Below are positions 25,961 through 34,239 of a stretch of DNA of 64,000 bases, in pieces. A program made the translations under genes and the position numbers. The notes under the pieces are model-generated. The model did not search any database. It worked only from the letters and a program-made list of their open reading frames with translations, and was not told where the DNA came from. Origin of the DNA: Treponema maltophilum ATCC 51939 (GTDB taxonomy: Bacteria; Spirochaetota; Spirochaetia; Treponematales; Treponemataceae); contig NZ_KE332518.1 in assembly GCF_000413055.1 (NCBI RefSeq), positions 469,032-533,031 of the forward strand, given 5' to 3'. Positions within the stretch are counted from its first letter, which is position 1, and every line of letters starts with the position of its first letter.

Positions 25961-26794
25961 TTATAACCGGGCGCGGACCCTGTCTCTGCCGCGCAAAGCG
26001 TCGGCTTGACCCGCGTTAAGCTCCAAAGCTTTTTCATATGCCGTCAGCGCCAAAGCGAAGCTGCCCGCCATTTCGCGCGCGTAGCCGAGCCGCGTCCACC
26101 AATAATCGTAAAGCGACTGCGTACGCACCGCCTGCGAAAGCGCGATGTCGGCATGGTTGTAGCGCGCAAGCCGTATATAGATTTCGCCCATAAAATAATA
26201 CGCTTCGCCGAGTCTGCCGCCTTTTTCGCCGACAAGCGATACGTATTCCTGAAAAAGCGCGAGCGCTTCGCGGTTTTGTCCCAAAAAATATTTCGCTTCT
26301 CCCAAAACTTCAACCAAACGCTGGTCGTAGCGGGATATTTGCCGCCCCTGCAAAGCCCAGTATTCGGCTTCGGAATATTGACGGTTGCGCACGAGGCTCC
26401 AGCACAGCACCACGTATGATTCCACGTTACCGGGCTTTTCGGCTATTTCCTGCTCGCAGACGGTAATCGCTTCGCTGTAGCGCCCTGCCGAATATAATTT
26501 AAGCGCGTCGGGTCTTTGCCGCTGCGCACTTTGGACATTTTGTGTACTTTGTGCCGCGGGAGTACGCGGTACGGAAGGTGCCGCCGGAGCCGTTTGTACC
26601 GGCGGCGTGTTTTGTACCGTCGCGGGAGCCGTCGGGGCGGCCGGTGCCGGCTGAACCGTTGCGGGAGCGGTCGGCGATGCCGGGGCCGAAGGCGTTATCT
26701 GAACCGTGTTTTCGTTTGCCGGAGGATTCTCCTGCGCAAAGCATGCGGCGCCGATAAAACAAAGCAAAATAAAATAAAGCGTATTTTTTTTCAT
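25961..26794 (-). CDS. Exported TPR protein with Pro/Ala/Thr-rich linker
   Basis: A 277-residue protein. A signal peptide (hydrophobic 5-17, cut after CFAQ) is followed by a low-complexity region rich in Pro, Ala and Thr (about 20-80) and then 4-5 tetratricopeptide repeats (KLYSAGRYSEAITVCEQEIAEK, LCWSLVRNRQYSEAEYWALQG, AYEKALELNAGQADALRG). It is probably a periplasmic scaffold. Start ATG at 26794 is chosen for its GAGGG site. It is 8 bp downstream of the bactofilin gene and abuts mtaB. Confidence 0.8.
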   Translation of the reverse strand: MKKNTLYFILLCFIGAACFAQENPPANENTVQITPSAPASPTAPATVQPAPAAPTAPATVQNTPPVQTAPAAPSVPRTPAAQSTQNVQSAQRQRPDALKLYSAGRYSEAITVCEQEIAEKPGNVESYVVLCWSLVRNRQYSEAEYWALQGRQISRYDQRLVEVLGEAKYFLGQNREALALFQEYVSLVGEKGGRLGEAYYFMGEIYIRLARYNHADIALSQAVRTQSLYDYWWTRLGYAREMAGSFALALTAYEKALELNAGQADALRGRDRVRARL

Positions 26795-26802
26795 TCGTAC
26801 CC

Positions 26803-27168
26803 TCATGTTGCCTGAAGCATCGTACAGCGGCCGGTAAAGACGCTGCCGGGTTCAAGCACCACTTTTTCCGATGTAATATCGCCCGTAACGGAACCGCCGG
26901 ATGTTACAAACACCAAGCCTTTCGCTTCGATGTTTCCGGTAACCTTTCCGCGCACCAGTACGCGTTGAGCGACGATATCGGCTTTGACGACGGCTTGCGT
27001 ATCCACAACCAAGTCGCTCGTTGCATGAATCGAGCCGTCCATGCTTCCTTTAATCATAAAGGGTTGGGCAAAGCGGATCGTGCCGGAAAAAGTTATGTCG
27101 GAAGCCAAAACGGTGTCGAAATCGTCTTCTTCCAAATCGAAAAAATCGGTATCTTTTACTTCAAACAT
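26803..27168 (-). CDS. Bactofilin family cytoskeletal protein
   Basis: A 121-residue protein made almost entirely of the bactofilin beta-helix (DUF583): DITFSGTIRFAQPFMIKGSMDGSIH, VDTQAVVKADIVAQRVLVRGKVTGNIEAKG and VTGDITSEKVVLEPGSVFTG. Bactofilins polymerise without nucleotide and shape the envelope, often with M23 peptidases; in spirochaetes they affect cell helicity. An acidic N-terminus (FFDLEEDDFDT) precedes the core. The start at 27168 is supported by a promoter whose -10 ends 6 nt upstream; no ribosome site exists. A longer frame to 27207 would run through the promoter. Confidence 0.9.
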   Translation of the reverse strand: MFEVKDTDFFDLEEDDFDTVLASDITFSGTIRFAQPFMIKGSMDGSIHATSDLVVDTQAVVKADIVAQRVLVRGKVTGNIEAKGLVFVTSGGSVTGDITSEKVVLEPGSVFTGRCTMLQAT

Positions 27169-27174
27169 CGCATA

Positions 27175-27204
27175 ATAATACACTGAACAGCGCTGCGCAG
27201 TCAA
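27175..27204 (-). promoter_or_regulatory. Promoter of bactofilin gene, leaderless geometry
   Basis: On the minus strand: -35 TTGACT (27199-27204), 18-bp spacer, -10 TATTAT (27175-27180), 6 nt, ATG at 27168. The predicted start nucleotide is the A of ATG. Confidence 0.65.
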
Positions 27205-27272
27205 CACGATAAAATGCCGACCCTCTAAAAGCTCGGATTCAGATCTTCTTCAATATGTGTGAAAAACGGCGT

Positions 27273-27301
27273 TTGCGGATAAACGCATAATGTGCTATAA
27301 T
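27273..27301 (+). promoter_or_regulatory. Promoter of eda-kdgK operon
   Basis: -35 TTGCGG (27273-27278), 17-bp spacer, -10 TATAAT (27296-27301) preceded by TGTGC. The predicted start (~27308) leaves a 20-nt leader carrying the GAGAGG ribosome site. Confidence 0.65.
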
Positions 27302-27327
27302 AGTCGCCGATAAACGAGAGGTAAAAT

Positions 27328-27993
27328 ATGAAACCCGTTATGGACGAATCTATTCAGCAAAAAATAGCGCGCAACGGCATCGTTGCGGTGTTGGAAATCG
27401 ATTCGGAAAAAGACGCCGTTCCGGTTGCGCAGGCTTTGGTCGCAGGCGGCGTAACGGCGATAGAACTTGCGCTGCGCACCGAAGCGGCCGAACCGTCGAT
27501 TTCTTTAATCAAAAAAGAAGTTCCCGATATGATGATCGGAATCGGAACGGTGATTTTGCCCGGACAGGCATCGCGCGTAAAAGAACGCGGAGCGGTATTT
27601 GCGGTTTCGCCGGGCTTAAACGAAGCGATTGTGCGCGAAGCGCAAAACTGCGGTCTTCCGTTTGCACCCGGAGTTTCCACCGCTACCGAAATCGAAGCGG
27701 CTTACGCTTTAGGCTGCACCTTTTTAAAGTTTTTTCCGGCCGCGCCCTTGGGCGGCGTTTCGTATTTAAAGAGCGTGTCGGCGCCGTATAAGCATTTGGG
27801 CTTACGTTATTTTCCGCTCGGCGGTATTTCGGAAGACAACATGACCGAGTACGCTTCGCTTGCACAGGTGAGTGCCGTCGGCGGCACGTGGATCGCTTCG
27901 CGCGATTTGATTCAAAAAAAAGACTGGGCGGAAATAGAGCGCCGCGCTGCGCGCGCCGTCGACTTATGGAACAAAGCGCGCCTTTCGCACTGA
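27328..27993 (+). CDS. eda: KDPG / KHG aldolase
   Basis: A 221-residue class I aldolase splitting 2-keto-3-deoxy-6-phosphogluconate to pyruvate and glyceraldehyde-3-phosphate. The catalytic Glu lies in IELALRT, GIGTVILPGQ and VSPGLNEAI form the phosphate/pyruvate region, and the Schiff-base Lys is in TFLKFFPAAPLGG. A ribosome site GAGAGG precedes the ATG. Followed by kdgK after 39 bp, so the pair phosphorylates and splits KDG derived from uronates or pectin. Confidence 0.93.
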   Translation: MKPVMDESIQQKIARNGIVAVLEIDSEKDAVPVAQALVAGGVTAIELALRTEAAEPSISLIKKEVPDMMIGIGTVILPGQASRVKERGAVFAVSPGLNEAIVREAQNCGLPFAPGVSTATEIEAAYALGCTFLKFFPAAPLGGVSYLKSVSAPYKHLGLRYFPLGGISEDNMTEYASLAQVSAVGGTWIASRDLIQKKDWAEIERRAARAVDLWNKARLSH

Positions 27994-28032
27994 AGCGAAA
28001 CGGAAAATAAGTGAGAGTAACGGAGTTTACTT

Positions 28033-29058
28033 ATGGATAAAACGATTGTTACATTCGGCGAAATCATGATGCGTTTAAACCCGAGGGGCTTTAAACGCTT
28101 TGTACAGGCCGACGAAATGGAAATAAGTTACGGCGGCGGCGAAGCGAACGTTGCCGTTTCTTTAGCGAATTACGGCTTAAACGCCCGTTATGTAACGAAG
28201 CTTCCCGTAAACGAATTGGGACAAAGTGCGCTGAACGAGCTGAGGCGTTTCGGCGTCGATACCTCGTACATTGTGCGCGGCGGCGAGCGGCTCGGTTTGT
28301 ACTTTATCGAAAAAGGAGCGAGCCAGCGGCCTTCAAAGGTAATTTACGACAGAAAAGATTCGGCCTTCGCTCTTTCGAGTGCGGGCGATTTTAACTGGGA
28401 CGACATTTTTAAAGGCGCCGACTGGTTCCATTTTACGGGCATTACCCCCGCTTTAAGCGCTTCTCTGGCCGATATCTGTCTTGAAGCGTGTAAAAAGGCG
28501 AAAGAAAAAGGCTTGACCGTCAGCTGCGATCTTAACTACCGCAAAAAATTGTGGACAAAAGAGCAAGCCTGCAAGGTTATGTCGTCTTTAATGCCCTATA
28601 TCGATTTGTGTATTGCGAACGAAGAGGACGCTTCCGACGTGTTCGGCATTGCGGCCGAACGTACCGATATAACCGGCGGAAAACTTGACAGCGAAGGCTA
28701 TGTCGGCGTTGCGAAAAAACTGTGTGAACGCTTCGGCTGCAAAAAGGTCGCTATTACGCTCCGCGGCAGCATTTCCGCAAGCGTAAACGAATGGGCCGCT
28801 ATGTTGTACGACGGAACCGAAGCTTTTTTTTCAAAAAAGTATACGATTCGGATTGTTGACCGCGTCGGCGGCGGCGATTCGTTCGGTTCTGCCCTTATCT
28901 ATGCGCTGCTCGAAAACTACGGCAGAGCCGATGCGGTGGAGTTTGCCGCCGCCGCTTCCGCTTTAAAGCACACAATCGAGTACGATTTTAATCACGTATC
29001 GGTCGATGAGGTAAAAGCGCTTGCCGCAGGCAACGCGTCCGGACGTGTACAGCGTTAA
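28033..29058 (+). CDS. kdgK: 2-dehydro-3-deoxygluconokinase (PfkB family)
   Basis: A 341-residue ribokinase-fold sugar kinase. The N-terminus has GEIMMRLNPRG, typical of KDG kinases, and YGGGEANVAVSLANYG for sugar binding. The C-terminal PfkB signature is VDRVGGGDSFGSALIYALL with the catalytic Asp in GGGD. It makes KDPG, the substrate of the aldolase upstream. Ends at a strong terminator. Confidence 0.92.
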   Translation: MDKTIVTFGEIMMRLNPRGFKRFVQADEMEISYGGGEANVAVSLANYGLNARYVTKLPVNELGQSALNELRRFGVDTSYIVRGGERLGLYFIEKGASQRPSKVIYDRKDSAFALSSAGDFNWDDIFKGADWFHFTGITPALSASLADICLEACKKAKEKGLTVSCDLNYRKKLWTKEQACKVMSSLMPYIDLCIANEEDASDVFGIAAERTDITGGKLDSEGYVGVAKKLCERFGCKKVAITLRGSISASVNEWAAMLYDGTEAFFSKKYTIRIVDRVGGGDSFGSALIYALLENYGRADAVEFAAAASALKHTIEYDFNHVSVDEVKALAAGNASGRVQR

Positions 29059-29082
29059 AAATCGGACGTCCTGTCCGATTTT
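29057..29082 (+). terminator. Terminator of eda-kdgK
   Basis: A stem AAAAATCGGAC (29057-29067), loop of 5 nt, GTCCGATTTT (29073-29082). The A-run on the 5' side could make it bidirectional. Confidence 0.85.
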
Positions 29083-29745
29083 CAACCCGAGTTTTGACAG
29101 GCTTACGCCTGCCAAAACATCGATTACTGACGGTTTTTGCGGCATCCGTGCCGCGATCTTTAAATTGTCCGATATGGATGTCGGCAAAAGTTGTAAATAA
29201 ACGAGTTTGTCGTAAGGCAATTCTCTCTAACTTTCCTACAACTGGAGAAATCTTTCCTACACCTTGCGGAACTCTTCCGGCAGATAAAATCTTTTGGTTT
29301 CAGAGTACTTTCGGTTTACCGGGGTATCAAAACGGCTGTATTATGCTTGACCGTAGGGAAAAAGTATGAGATGCTTACACTGGCAGGGAGTAGCGGGCGA
29401 TCAGACGGATCACATATTCATTCGGGGGTATATGTACCAAAATACAATAATCCCTTGTATATATGGCTTAAAAATAGTGACTACGAGTTAGAAGACCGAG
29501 AGCGAGGATTGTTTTATAATCCGTATGAATTGGATATGAATAAGTAGTGTAGAAAGGAATTTTGGTACAGCAAATTTTAGATATAGAGAAAGAATAACGA
29601 AGGAGGAGCGGACAAGGAAGCTAACTTCTAAAAAACGAAGATGGGTAAACATAGGAGCGTCGCGCTAAAGATGTATGTAAAACAAAAGCTTAAAAATGCA
29701 TATGGAAACTTGACCGTCCGCGAAGTGCTGCCCAAAAACTTCAGT
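29083..29745. other. Gene-poor stretch with a possible decayed gene
   Basis: About 660 bp between kdgK and the end of lnt. Frames here have weak coding character. One short open frame (29347-29547) may be a peptidase remnant. A GAAGGAGGAG sequence at ~29599 resembles a ribosome site but no convincing gene follows it. A short frame starting at 29641 runs into the antisense strand of lnt and is not supported. Confidence 0.5.
29347..29547 (+). pseudogene. Possible fragment of an M23-like peptidase
   Basis: A 66-codon frame contains LAGSSGRSDGSHIHSGVY, which resembles the C-terminal GSTGRSTGPHLH motif of M23 peptidases, followed by a hydrophilic tail (LYIWLKNSDYELEDRERG). No ribosome site, no signal peptide and no upstream part of the domain were found, so if related it is a remnant. 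The tail is not recognised. Confidence 0.25.
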
Positions 29746-31464
29746 CTACCGCTTTTGCCGACTTCCCTTCATTCCGAATCCCCGGGTACCGGCATAAAAG
29801 GCTGCCCACATGAAAAGCAGCAAAATGGGCAGCCAATCGCCGAAGCGGGCGTAAGCGGTAACCGTACGCTCGTAAATCGGCACGTCGTATGTGCCGGCGG
29901 TTTTTTCAAAAAGCGGCAGGCTGTACAGCAGGCGCCCTGCAGGGTCGGTTATGCTCGTAAAGCCCGCGTTTGTACAGCGCACGAGTGTCGTTCTGAATTC
30001 CTGAGCGCGGTACGAAGCGATCGCAAAATGCTGAATTTCTGCCGAACCGGTTTTCGACCATTCGTCGTTTGTCAGATTAAAAAAAACTTCGCTTCCCGCA
30101 AAAAAAAGTTTGCGGCACACGGAGGGAAAAGCGTCTTCAAAACAAATGGGCGTACCGGCCTTTACGCTGCCCGCTTTAAGCGGAAGTTCGAAGACGGTAA
30201 ACGCTTTGCCGGGAGTCCATCCGCTTGAAAAACCGGCAATGCTTTGCATAAGAGTTTGCATCCAGCGCGTGTCGGAATAAGGGATTACTTCGGCAAAGGG
30301 AATAAGCTGAACTTTGCCGTAAAACGCGCACCACGAACCTTCTTTGTCGAAGTAGGCCGCCGCATTGTTGAATTCGCGCATGCCGCTTGCAGAGCTTTTT
30401 GCCTCGGACATGGCCGTCAATTCCACCGGAGAGCCGGTAATGAGCGGCACCCCGTTCTCCGCAATAAAAGGAAGAAGGGGATCGCTTTCGGGATAGTCTT
30501 CATAAAAAGTCAGCGCATTCGGCAGCGCATAGGGCAGGGTGCTTTCAGACCACAAAATAACGTCGGGTTTGTCAACAAGGTTTTGCGCGTCATTCAGCTG
30601 TTCCCGGGTAAGTGCAATCGCGTCTTCCAAAGCGTTTTCGCCCTGTTCGGAAAGCCATGAATTGAAATTCGGCTGAACCAAAACCGTGCGCACGGTTTTT
30701 ACGGGAACGCGCATTTCGGTATACCGGCGGATGCCGTAGATACAAGCGAGCATAAAAAGAACGACGCAAAAAGCGGCCGTGCGCGCGTACGAAAAAGATA
30801 CGGCCTTTGTTGCTCCGCGGCTGTGTACCGGATTGCCGATGCCCGTCGGATAGCCGGAGTACCGTTCGCCGCCGCGCGCAAAAAGCGAAAGTCCTTCGGC
30901 TATAAGCGCGTTAAAAAGCGCGAATAAAAAGCTTATGCCCCATGTTCCGGTAATATCGACAATCTGCGTTACAAGCTTCCACTTCCACGCGCTCATAACC
31001 AGCGTGCCCCACGGATAGGCTAAAAAGCCGGTCGACTTTTTCCATTCGTAAATTGTCCACAGCGCGGCAAAAAGTAAAACGCGCACGGGAACATTAAAGG
31101 GCTTAAGCCCTGACCGCTCGGCAAGCGTGTCTTTGTGCGTCAAATAAAAGGGCGCAAAAAATAAGCCGCCTAAAAAATAGCCGAACACGGCGTACACCGC
31201 CGTTGTCGCTCCGAGCGTAAAAACGGCAAAGTCCTTAAAATAACCGAGCCAAAAACTTGAAAATACGTGCGTACACAGCATTTGAAGCGCGGTCAGGAGC
31301 CCCGCGTTTTTAAAGGAATTACACTCCGCAAGCGCCAAGTACAGCGGAACGAGGGCGAAAAGTCCCAAAAGGGGCGAGCCGAAGAGCAAAAACTCGTTTT
31401 GTATGGCAAAAGCCATAATTATTGAAGAAAAAAGCGCATAAAAAACTTGTAAAATTCCTTTCAT
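29746..31464 (-). CDS. lnt: Apolipoprotein N-acyltransferase
   Basis: A 572-residue inner-membrane enzyme that adds the third acyl chain to lipoproteins. The N-terminal half has about six membrane helices. The periplasmic nitrilase-like domain has the catalytic triad Glu in ILWSESTLPYA, Lys in FYGKVQLIPFAE and Cys in PICFEDAFP, plus NDEWSKTGSAEIQHF and the C-terminal helix. Consistent with the many lipoproteins in this window. The start ATG at 31464 (MKGILQVF) is chosen because it opens the first helix and is 9 nt from a -10 box; longer frames to 31530 run through the promoter. Confidence 0.9.
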   Translation of the reverse strand: MKGILQVFYALFSSIIMAFAIQNEFLLFGSPLLGLFALVPLYLALAECNSFKNAGLLTALQMLCTHVFSSFWLGYFKDFAVFTLGATTAVYAVFGYFLGGLFFAPFYLTHKDTLAERSGLKPFNVPVRVLLFAALWTIYEWKKSTGFLAYPWGTLVMSAWKWKLVTQIVDITGTWGISFLFALFNALIAEGLSLFARGGERYSGYPTGIGNPVHSRGATKAVSFSYARTAAFCVVLFMLACIYGIRRYTEMRVPVKTVRTVLVQPNFNSWLSEQGENALEDAIALTREQLNDAQNLVDKPDVILWSESTLPYALPNALTFYEDYPESDPLLPFIAENGVPLITGSPVELTAMSEAKSSASGMREFNNAAAYFDKEGSWCAFYGKVQLIPFAEVIPYSDTRWMQTLMQSIAGFSSGWTPGKAFTVFELPLKAGSVKAGTPICFEDAFPSVCRKLFFAGSEVFFNLTNDEWSKTGSAEIQHFAIASYRAQEFRTTLVRCTNAGFTSITDPAGRLLYSLPLFEKTAGTYDVPIYERTVTAYARFGDWLPILLLFMWAAFYAGTRGFGMKGSRQKR

Positions 31465-31473
31465 TATATTATC

Positions 31474-31503
31474 ATCATACATGATTTCGTTTCTGAGAAT
31501 CAA
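31474..31503 (-). promoter_or_regulatory. Promoter of lnt, very short leader
   Basis: On the minus strand: -35 TTGATT (31498-31503), 18-bp spacer, -10 TATGAT (31474-31479), 9 nt, ATG at 31464. A leader of 0-3 nt is expected and there is no ribosome site. Confidence 0.5.
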
Positions 31504-31532
31504 TACAACGCATAGGTGGTAATCTTGCAAAA

Positions 31533-32699
31533 ATGAAGCGGGTAATCGAAATTCACAAAAAGGAATATGATAAAAAACCCGATGTCGTAGTTTCCGCTCC
31601 CGGACGTTTTCATCTTATCGGAGAACATACATGGTACTTCAAAGATAAAACCTTATCGATGGCGATTGATTTGCCGGTATTTATTGCGGCATCCGCCCGT
31701 CAGGATTCTTCTTTGCGGTTTTATTTTCATCAAATAAACGAGCGCAAGCGGGGCAATGTTTCCACGTTGAAATTCCGCAAGGAAGACAGGTGGGCAAATG
31801 CGCTGAAGGCCGTTATCGCCGGTTTTAATTCCTGCGGTTTTGAATGCAAGGGTATGAATGTAACCATTTATACCGAAATACTGCCGTCGGCGGGATTCGG
31901 CATAACGACGGCGATAAAGGTTGCAACGGCGCTTGTGTGCAAAACCCTTTTTAAACATCCCTGTTCCGATGCGCAGATTTTGCAAGCCATAGAACGCGGC
32001 AACAAATTCTTTTTGAATACCGGAAATTATATTGCCGATCTGTACGCCGCTTTATATGCACAGCCGCGTACGTGTTTGCTCATCGATCATTCCAAAAATA
32101 CGAGCACGCCGCTTCCTTTCGAGTTTGAAGGATACTCCGTTTTGCTCACCGACGCCCGTGTGCCGCGCGTTTCGGTGTGGGACGAAGAAACGCTGCGCAT
32201 TCCCGAAAACTTTTTGCTTATGGCCGAATTGAAGCTGCAAAAAAAAGGCTTTTGGGTATACAACGATTCCGACGTGGAAATCAATGATGTACTTTCCGTT
32301 GTAAACGAAGACACGAGGCGCCGCCTTTTATGCGTTATGAAAGAACACAACGCGATTATGGATGCGGCCGAAGGACTGCGTACGGGAGATTTTTCGCTGT
32401 TTGCGCGCGCCGTAAACAAGTCGCACGAATCGATGCGCGATTTGTTTAATATTTCATGTCCCGAAATCGATTGGCTTGTAAAGCGCGTGCTCGAGTTTGA
32501 AGTAACGTCGTCGCGCAAGCCGACCGCCTGTTCGCGCATTACCGGAAAAGGTTTCGGCCGCTGCTTATATACGATTCTTAAAACAAGCGACGTGGAAGAA
32601 TTCAGAAAAAAAACGGCCGAATACGAACGTATTTTCGGCTTTCATCCGGTTTGTTACGAAGTAAAACCCGCAGGCGGGGCAGCCGTACTTTTAGCTTGA
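31533..32699 (+). CDS. Galactokinase-like GHMP kinase with altered active site
   Basis: A 388-residue GHMP-family sugar kinase of galactokinase length. The N-terminal signature is APGRFHLIGEHTWYF; galactokinases have PGRVNLIGEHTDY, where the Asp contacts galactose. The ATP-binding GLSSSA loop is replaced by LPSAGFGITTAIKV, and the region with the catalytic Asp reads NYIADLYAALYA. Motif 3 is SRITGKGFGRC instead of the GGGFGG type. So the fold is clear but the substrate may not be galactose, or the protein may be regulatory. It is divergent from lnt and followed by surE after 9 bp. Ribosome site is weak (AGGTGG, ~12 nt away). Confidence 0.75.
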   Translation: MKRVIEIHKKEYDKKPDVVVSAPGRFHLIGEHTWYFKDKTLSMAIDLPVFIAASARQDSSLRFYFHQINERKRGNVSTLKFRKEDRWANALKAVIAGFNSCGFECKGMNVTIYTEILPSAGFGITTAIKVATALVCKTLFKHPCSDAQILQAIERGNKFFLNTGNYIADLYAALYAQPRTCLLIDHSKNTSTPLPFEFEGYSVLLTDARVPRVSVWDEETLRIPENFLLMAELKLQKKGFWVYNDSDVEINDVLSVVNEDTRRRLLCVMKEHNAIMDAAEGLRTGDFSLFARAVNKSHESMRDLFNISCPEIDWLVKRVLEFEVTSSRKPTACSRITGKGFGRCLYTILKTSDVEEFRKKTAEYERIFGFHPVCYEVKPAGGAAVLLA

Positions 32700-32708
32700 G
32701 AGGAATGC

Positions 32709-33452
32709 ATGACTGTTTTATTGACGAACGACGACGGCTTCGGGGCCGCGGGTTTGGAAACGCTTATTGAAATTCTTTCGCCCGACCATACGGTATACGT
32801 TGTCGCCCCCGACAAGGATTGTTCCGGCGTTTCGCACGGCTTTACGATGACGCAGCCCCTGCGCATAAAAAAGACGGGAGAGCGCATGTTTAAATGTTCG
32901 GGGCTGCCGGCCGACTGTACCGATGTGGGAACAAAGCGCCTTATGGACAAACTTCCCGATGCCGTTATTTCGGGCATTAACCGCGGCGGCAATATCGGAA
33001 CGGATATTTTGTATTCGGGAACGGCCGCCGCCGCACGCCAAGCATCTTTACACGGAATTCCCGGAATCGCCGTCAGTTTGGAATCGAAAACGGGCGATTG
33101 GAACTACGGACCGCTTGCCGCCTTTGTGCGCGACAACTTGGCGAACCTCATCTCTTTGTGCGCCGAAGACGTCTTTGTAAACATAAACGCGCGGGATCTG
33201 CCGTCTTACAAAGGGTGGCGGATGACGGTTCCGGCAAAGCGCGATTACCGGGATTCGGCCGAACTTTGGGATGCGCCCGACGGGCATTTATACAGCTTTT
33301 TTAAAGGCGGCACGGCACTTGCGCCCCTTAAAGCGGATAACGATTATACGGCGGTTCAGGAAGGGTTCATATCGGTAAGCCGCGTTTTTGCCCAGCCGTG
33401 CAGCGCGGGCGGCTTTTTCGACATCCCCGACGATTTTTTTAAGATGCCGTAA
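32709..33452 (+). CDS. surE: 5'/3'-nucleotidase SurE
   Basis: A 247-residue metal-dependent phosphatase that removes phosphate from nucleoside monophosphates, linked to survival in stationary phase. The N-terminal LLTNDDGFGAAGLETL carries the metal-binding NDD. CSGVSHGFTMTQPL, and SGINRGGNIGTDILYSGTAAAA follow, all family hallmarks. A ribosome site GAGAGG lies 5 nt before the ATG. It follows the GHMP kinase by 9 bp. Confidence 0.94.
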   Translation: MTVLLTNDDGFGAAGLETLIEILSPDHTVYVVAPDKDCSGVSHGFTMTQPLRIKKTGERMFKCSGLPADCTDVGTKRLMDKLPDAVISGINRGGNIGTDILYSGTAAAARQASLHGIPGIAVSLESKTGDWNYGPLAAFVRDNLANLISLCAEDVFVNINARDLPSYKGWRMTVPAKRDYRDSAELWDAPDGHLYSFFKGGTALAPLKADNDYTAVQEGFISVSRVFAQPCSAGGFFDIPDDFFKMP

Positions 33453-33471
33453 AAGTAAAATTAAAACGGGA

Positions 33472-33500
33472 TTTACCGCAGCGCATTTTTATGGTACAAT
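33472..33500 (+). promoter_or_regulatory. Probable promoter of the TPR gene
   Basis: TTTACC (33472-33477), 17 bp, extended -10 TGG-TACAAT (33495-33500). It leaves a ~19-nt leader with the AGGGAGG ribosome site. Confidence 0.45.
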
Positions 33501-33525
33501 GAATCGGCATAATAAAGGGAGGATT

Positions 33526-34221
33526 ATGGCGGAAACTATGCGGGACGGTATTGACTTGTACCGTTCGGGTAATTATACCGATGCACTGACTCTTTTTTTG
33601 TCTTTGCCTGCACCGGATGCGCAGTCTTTCGACGAAGGCTCGGGCGGTTTCGATTTGGCGTATTACATAGGTTTGTGCTATGCGCGCCTTGAACGCTACG
33701 ACGAAGCCGTTTTGTATCTTGAGCAAGTGGTTACCGGCGATGCCGTACCGCAGCGCGTAAATCAGTGCCGGTTCGCTCTTGCCGTTATATACAGTCTTAC
33801 CGGGCGCAGCCGTTTGGCCGATTTCGAGCTTCAGCAGCTTATAGCCGGCGGATATAAAAGCGCTCAAGTATATGCCGCCCTTGCCTATGTTGAATGGGGC
33901 AAAAAAGAAACTTCCAAAGCCGTAGAATATTACGAAAAAGCCCTCGAGTTGAATCCGAACAGTCCCACCGCTTTGAACGGGCTCGGCTATGTTCTTGCCT
34001 GTCTCGGAAAAGACCTTACGCGTTCTTTGTCGCTGTGCAAGCGGGCACTCGATATGCGGCCCGATTCCGCCGCTTTTTCGGATTCCGTGGGCTGGGCTTA
34101 TTACAAACTGGGCCTCACAGGCGAAGCGAAAATGTACATAAAAAAAGCGAAAGAAAGCGGAATCAAAAATGCCGAAATCGAAGAACATTACGCGGTTTTG
34201 TTTGACGAAGATGTACAATAG
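33526..34221 (+). CDS. Tetratricopeptide repeat protein
   Basis: A 231-residue cytosolic protein without a signal peptide. It contains about five TPR units (DLYRSGNYTDALTLFLSL, YYIGLCYARLERYDEAVLYLEQ, ALAYVEWGKKETSKAVEYYEKAL, NGLGYVLACLGKDLTRSLSLCKRAL, VGWAYYKLGLTGEAKMYIKKA). The start at 33526 has a strong AGGGAGG site. It precedes another TPR-containing gene by 18 bp. The partner is unknown. Confidence 0.88.
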   Translation: MAETMRDGIDLYRSGNYTDALTLFLSLPAPDAQSFDEGSGGFDLAYYIGLCYARLERYDEAVLYLEQVVTGDAVPQRVNQCRFALAVIYSLTGRSRLADFELQQLIAGGYKSAQVYAALAYVEWGKKETSKAVEYYEKALELNPNSPTALNGLGYVLACLGKDLTRSLSLCKRALDMRPDSAAFSDSVGWAYYKLGLTGEAKMYIKKAKESGIKNAEIEEHYAVLFDEDVQ

Positions 34222-34239
34222 TTCGCTCGGGGGAACGAT

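Noticed and set aside
29641..30228. 195-codon plus-strand frame
   Set aside because: Mostly antisense to the end of lnt, whose nitrilase-like domain is intact; the translation is basic and featureless.
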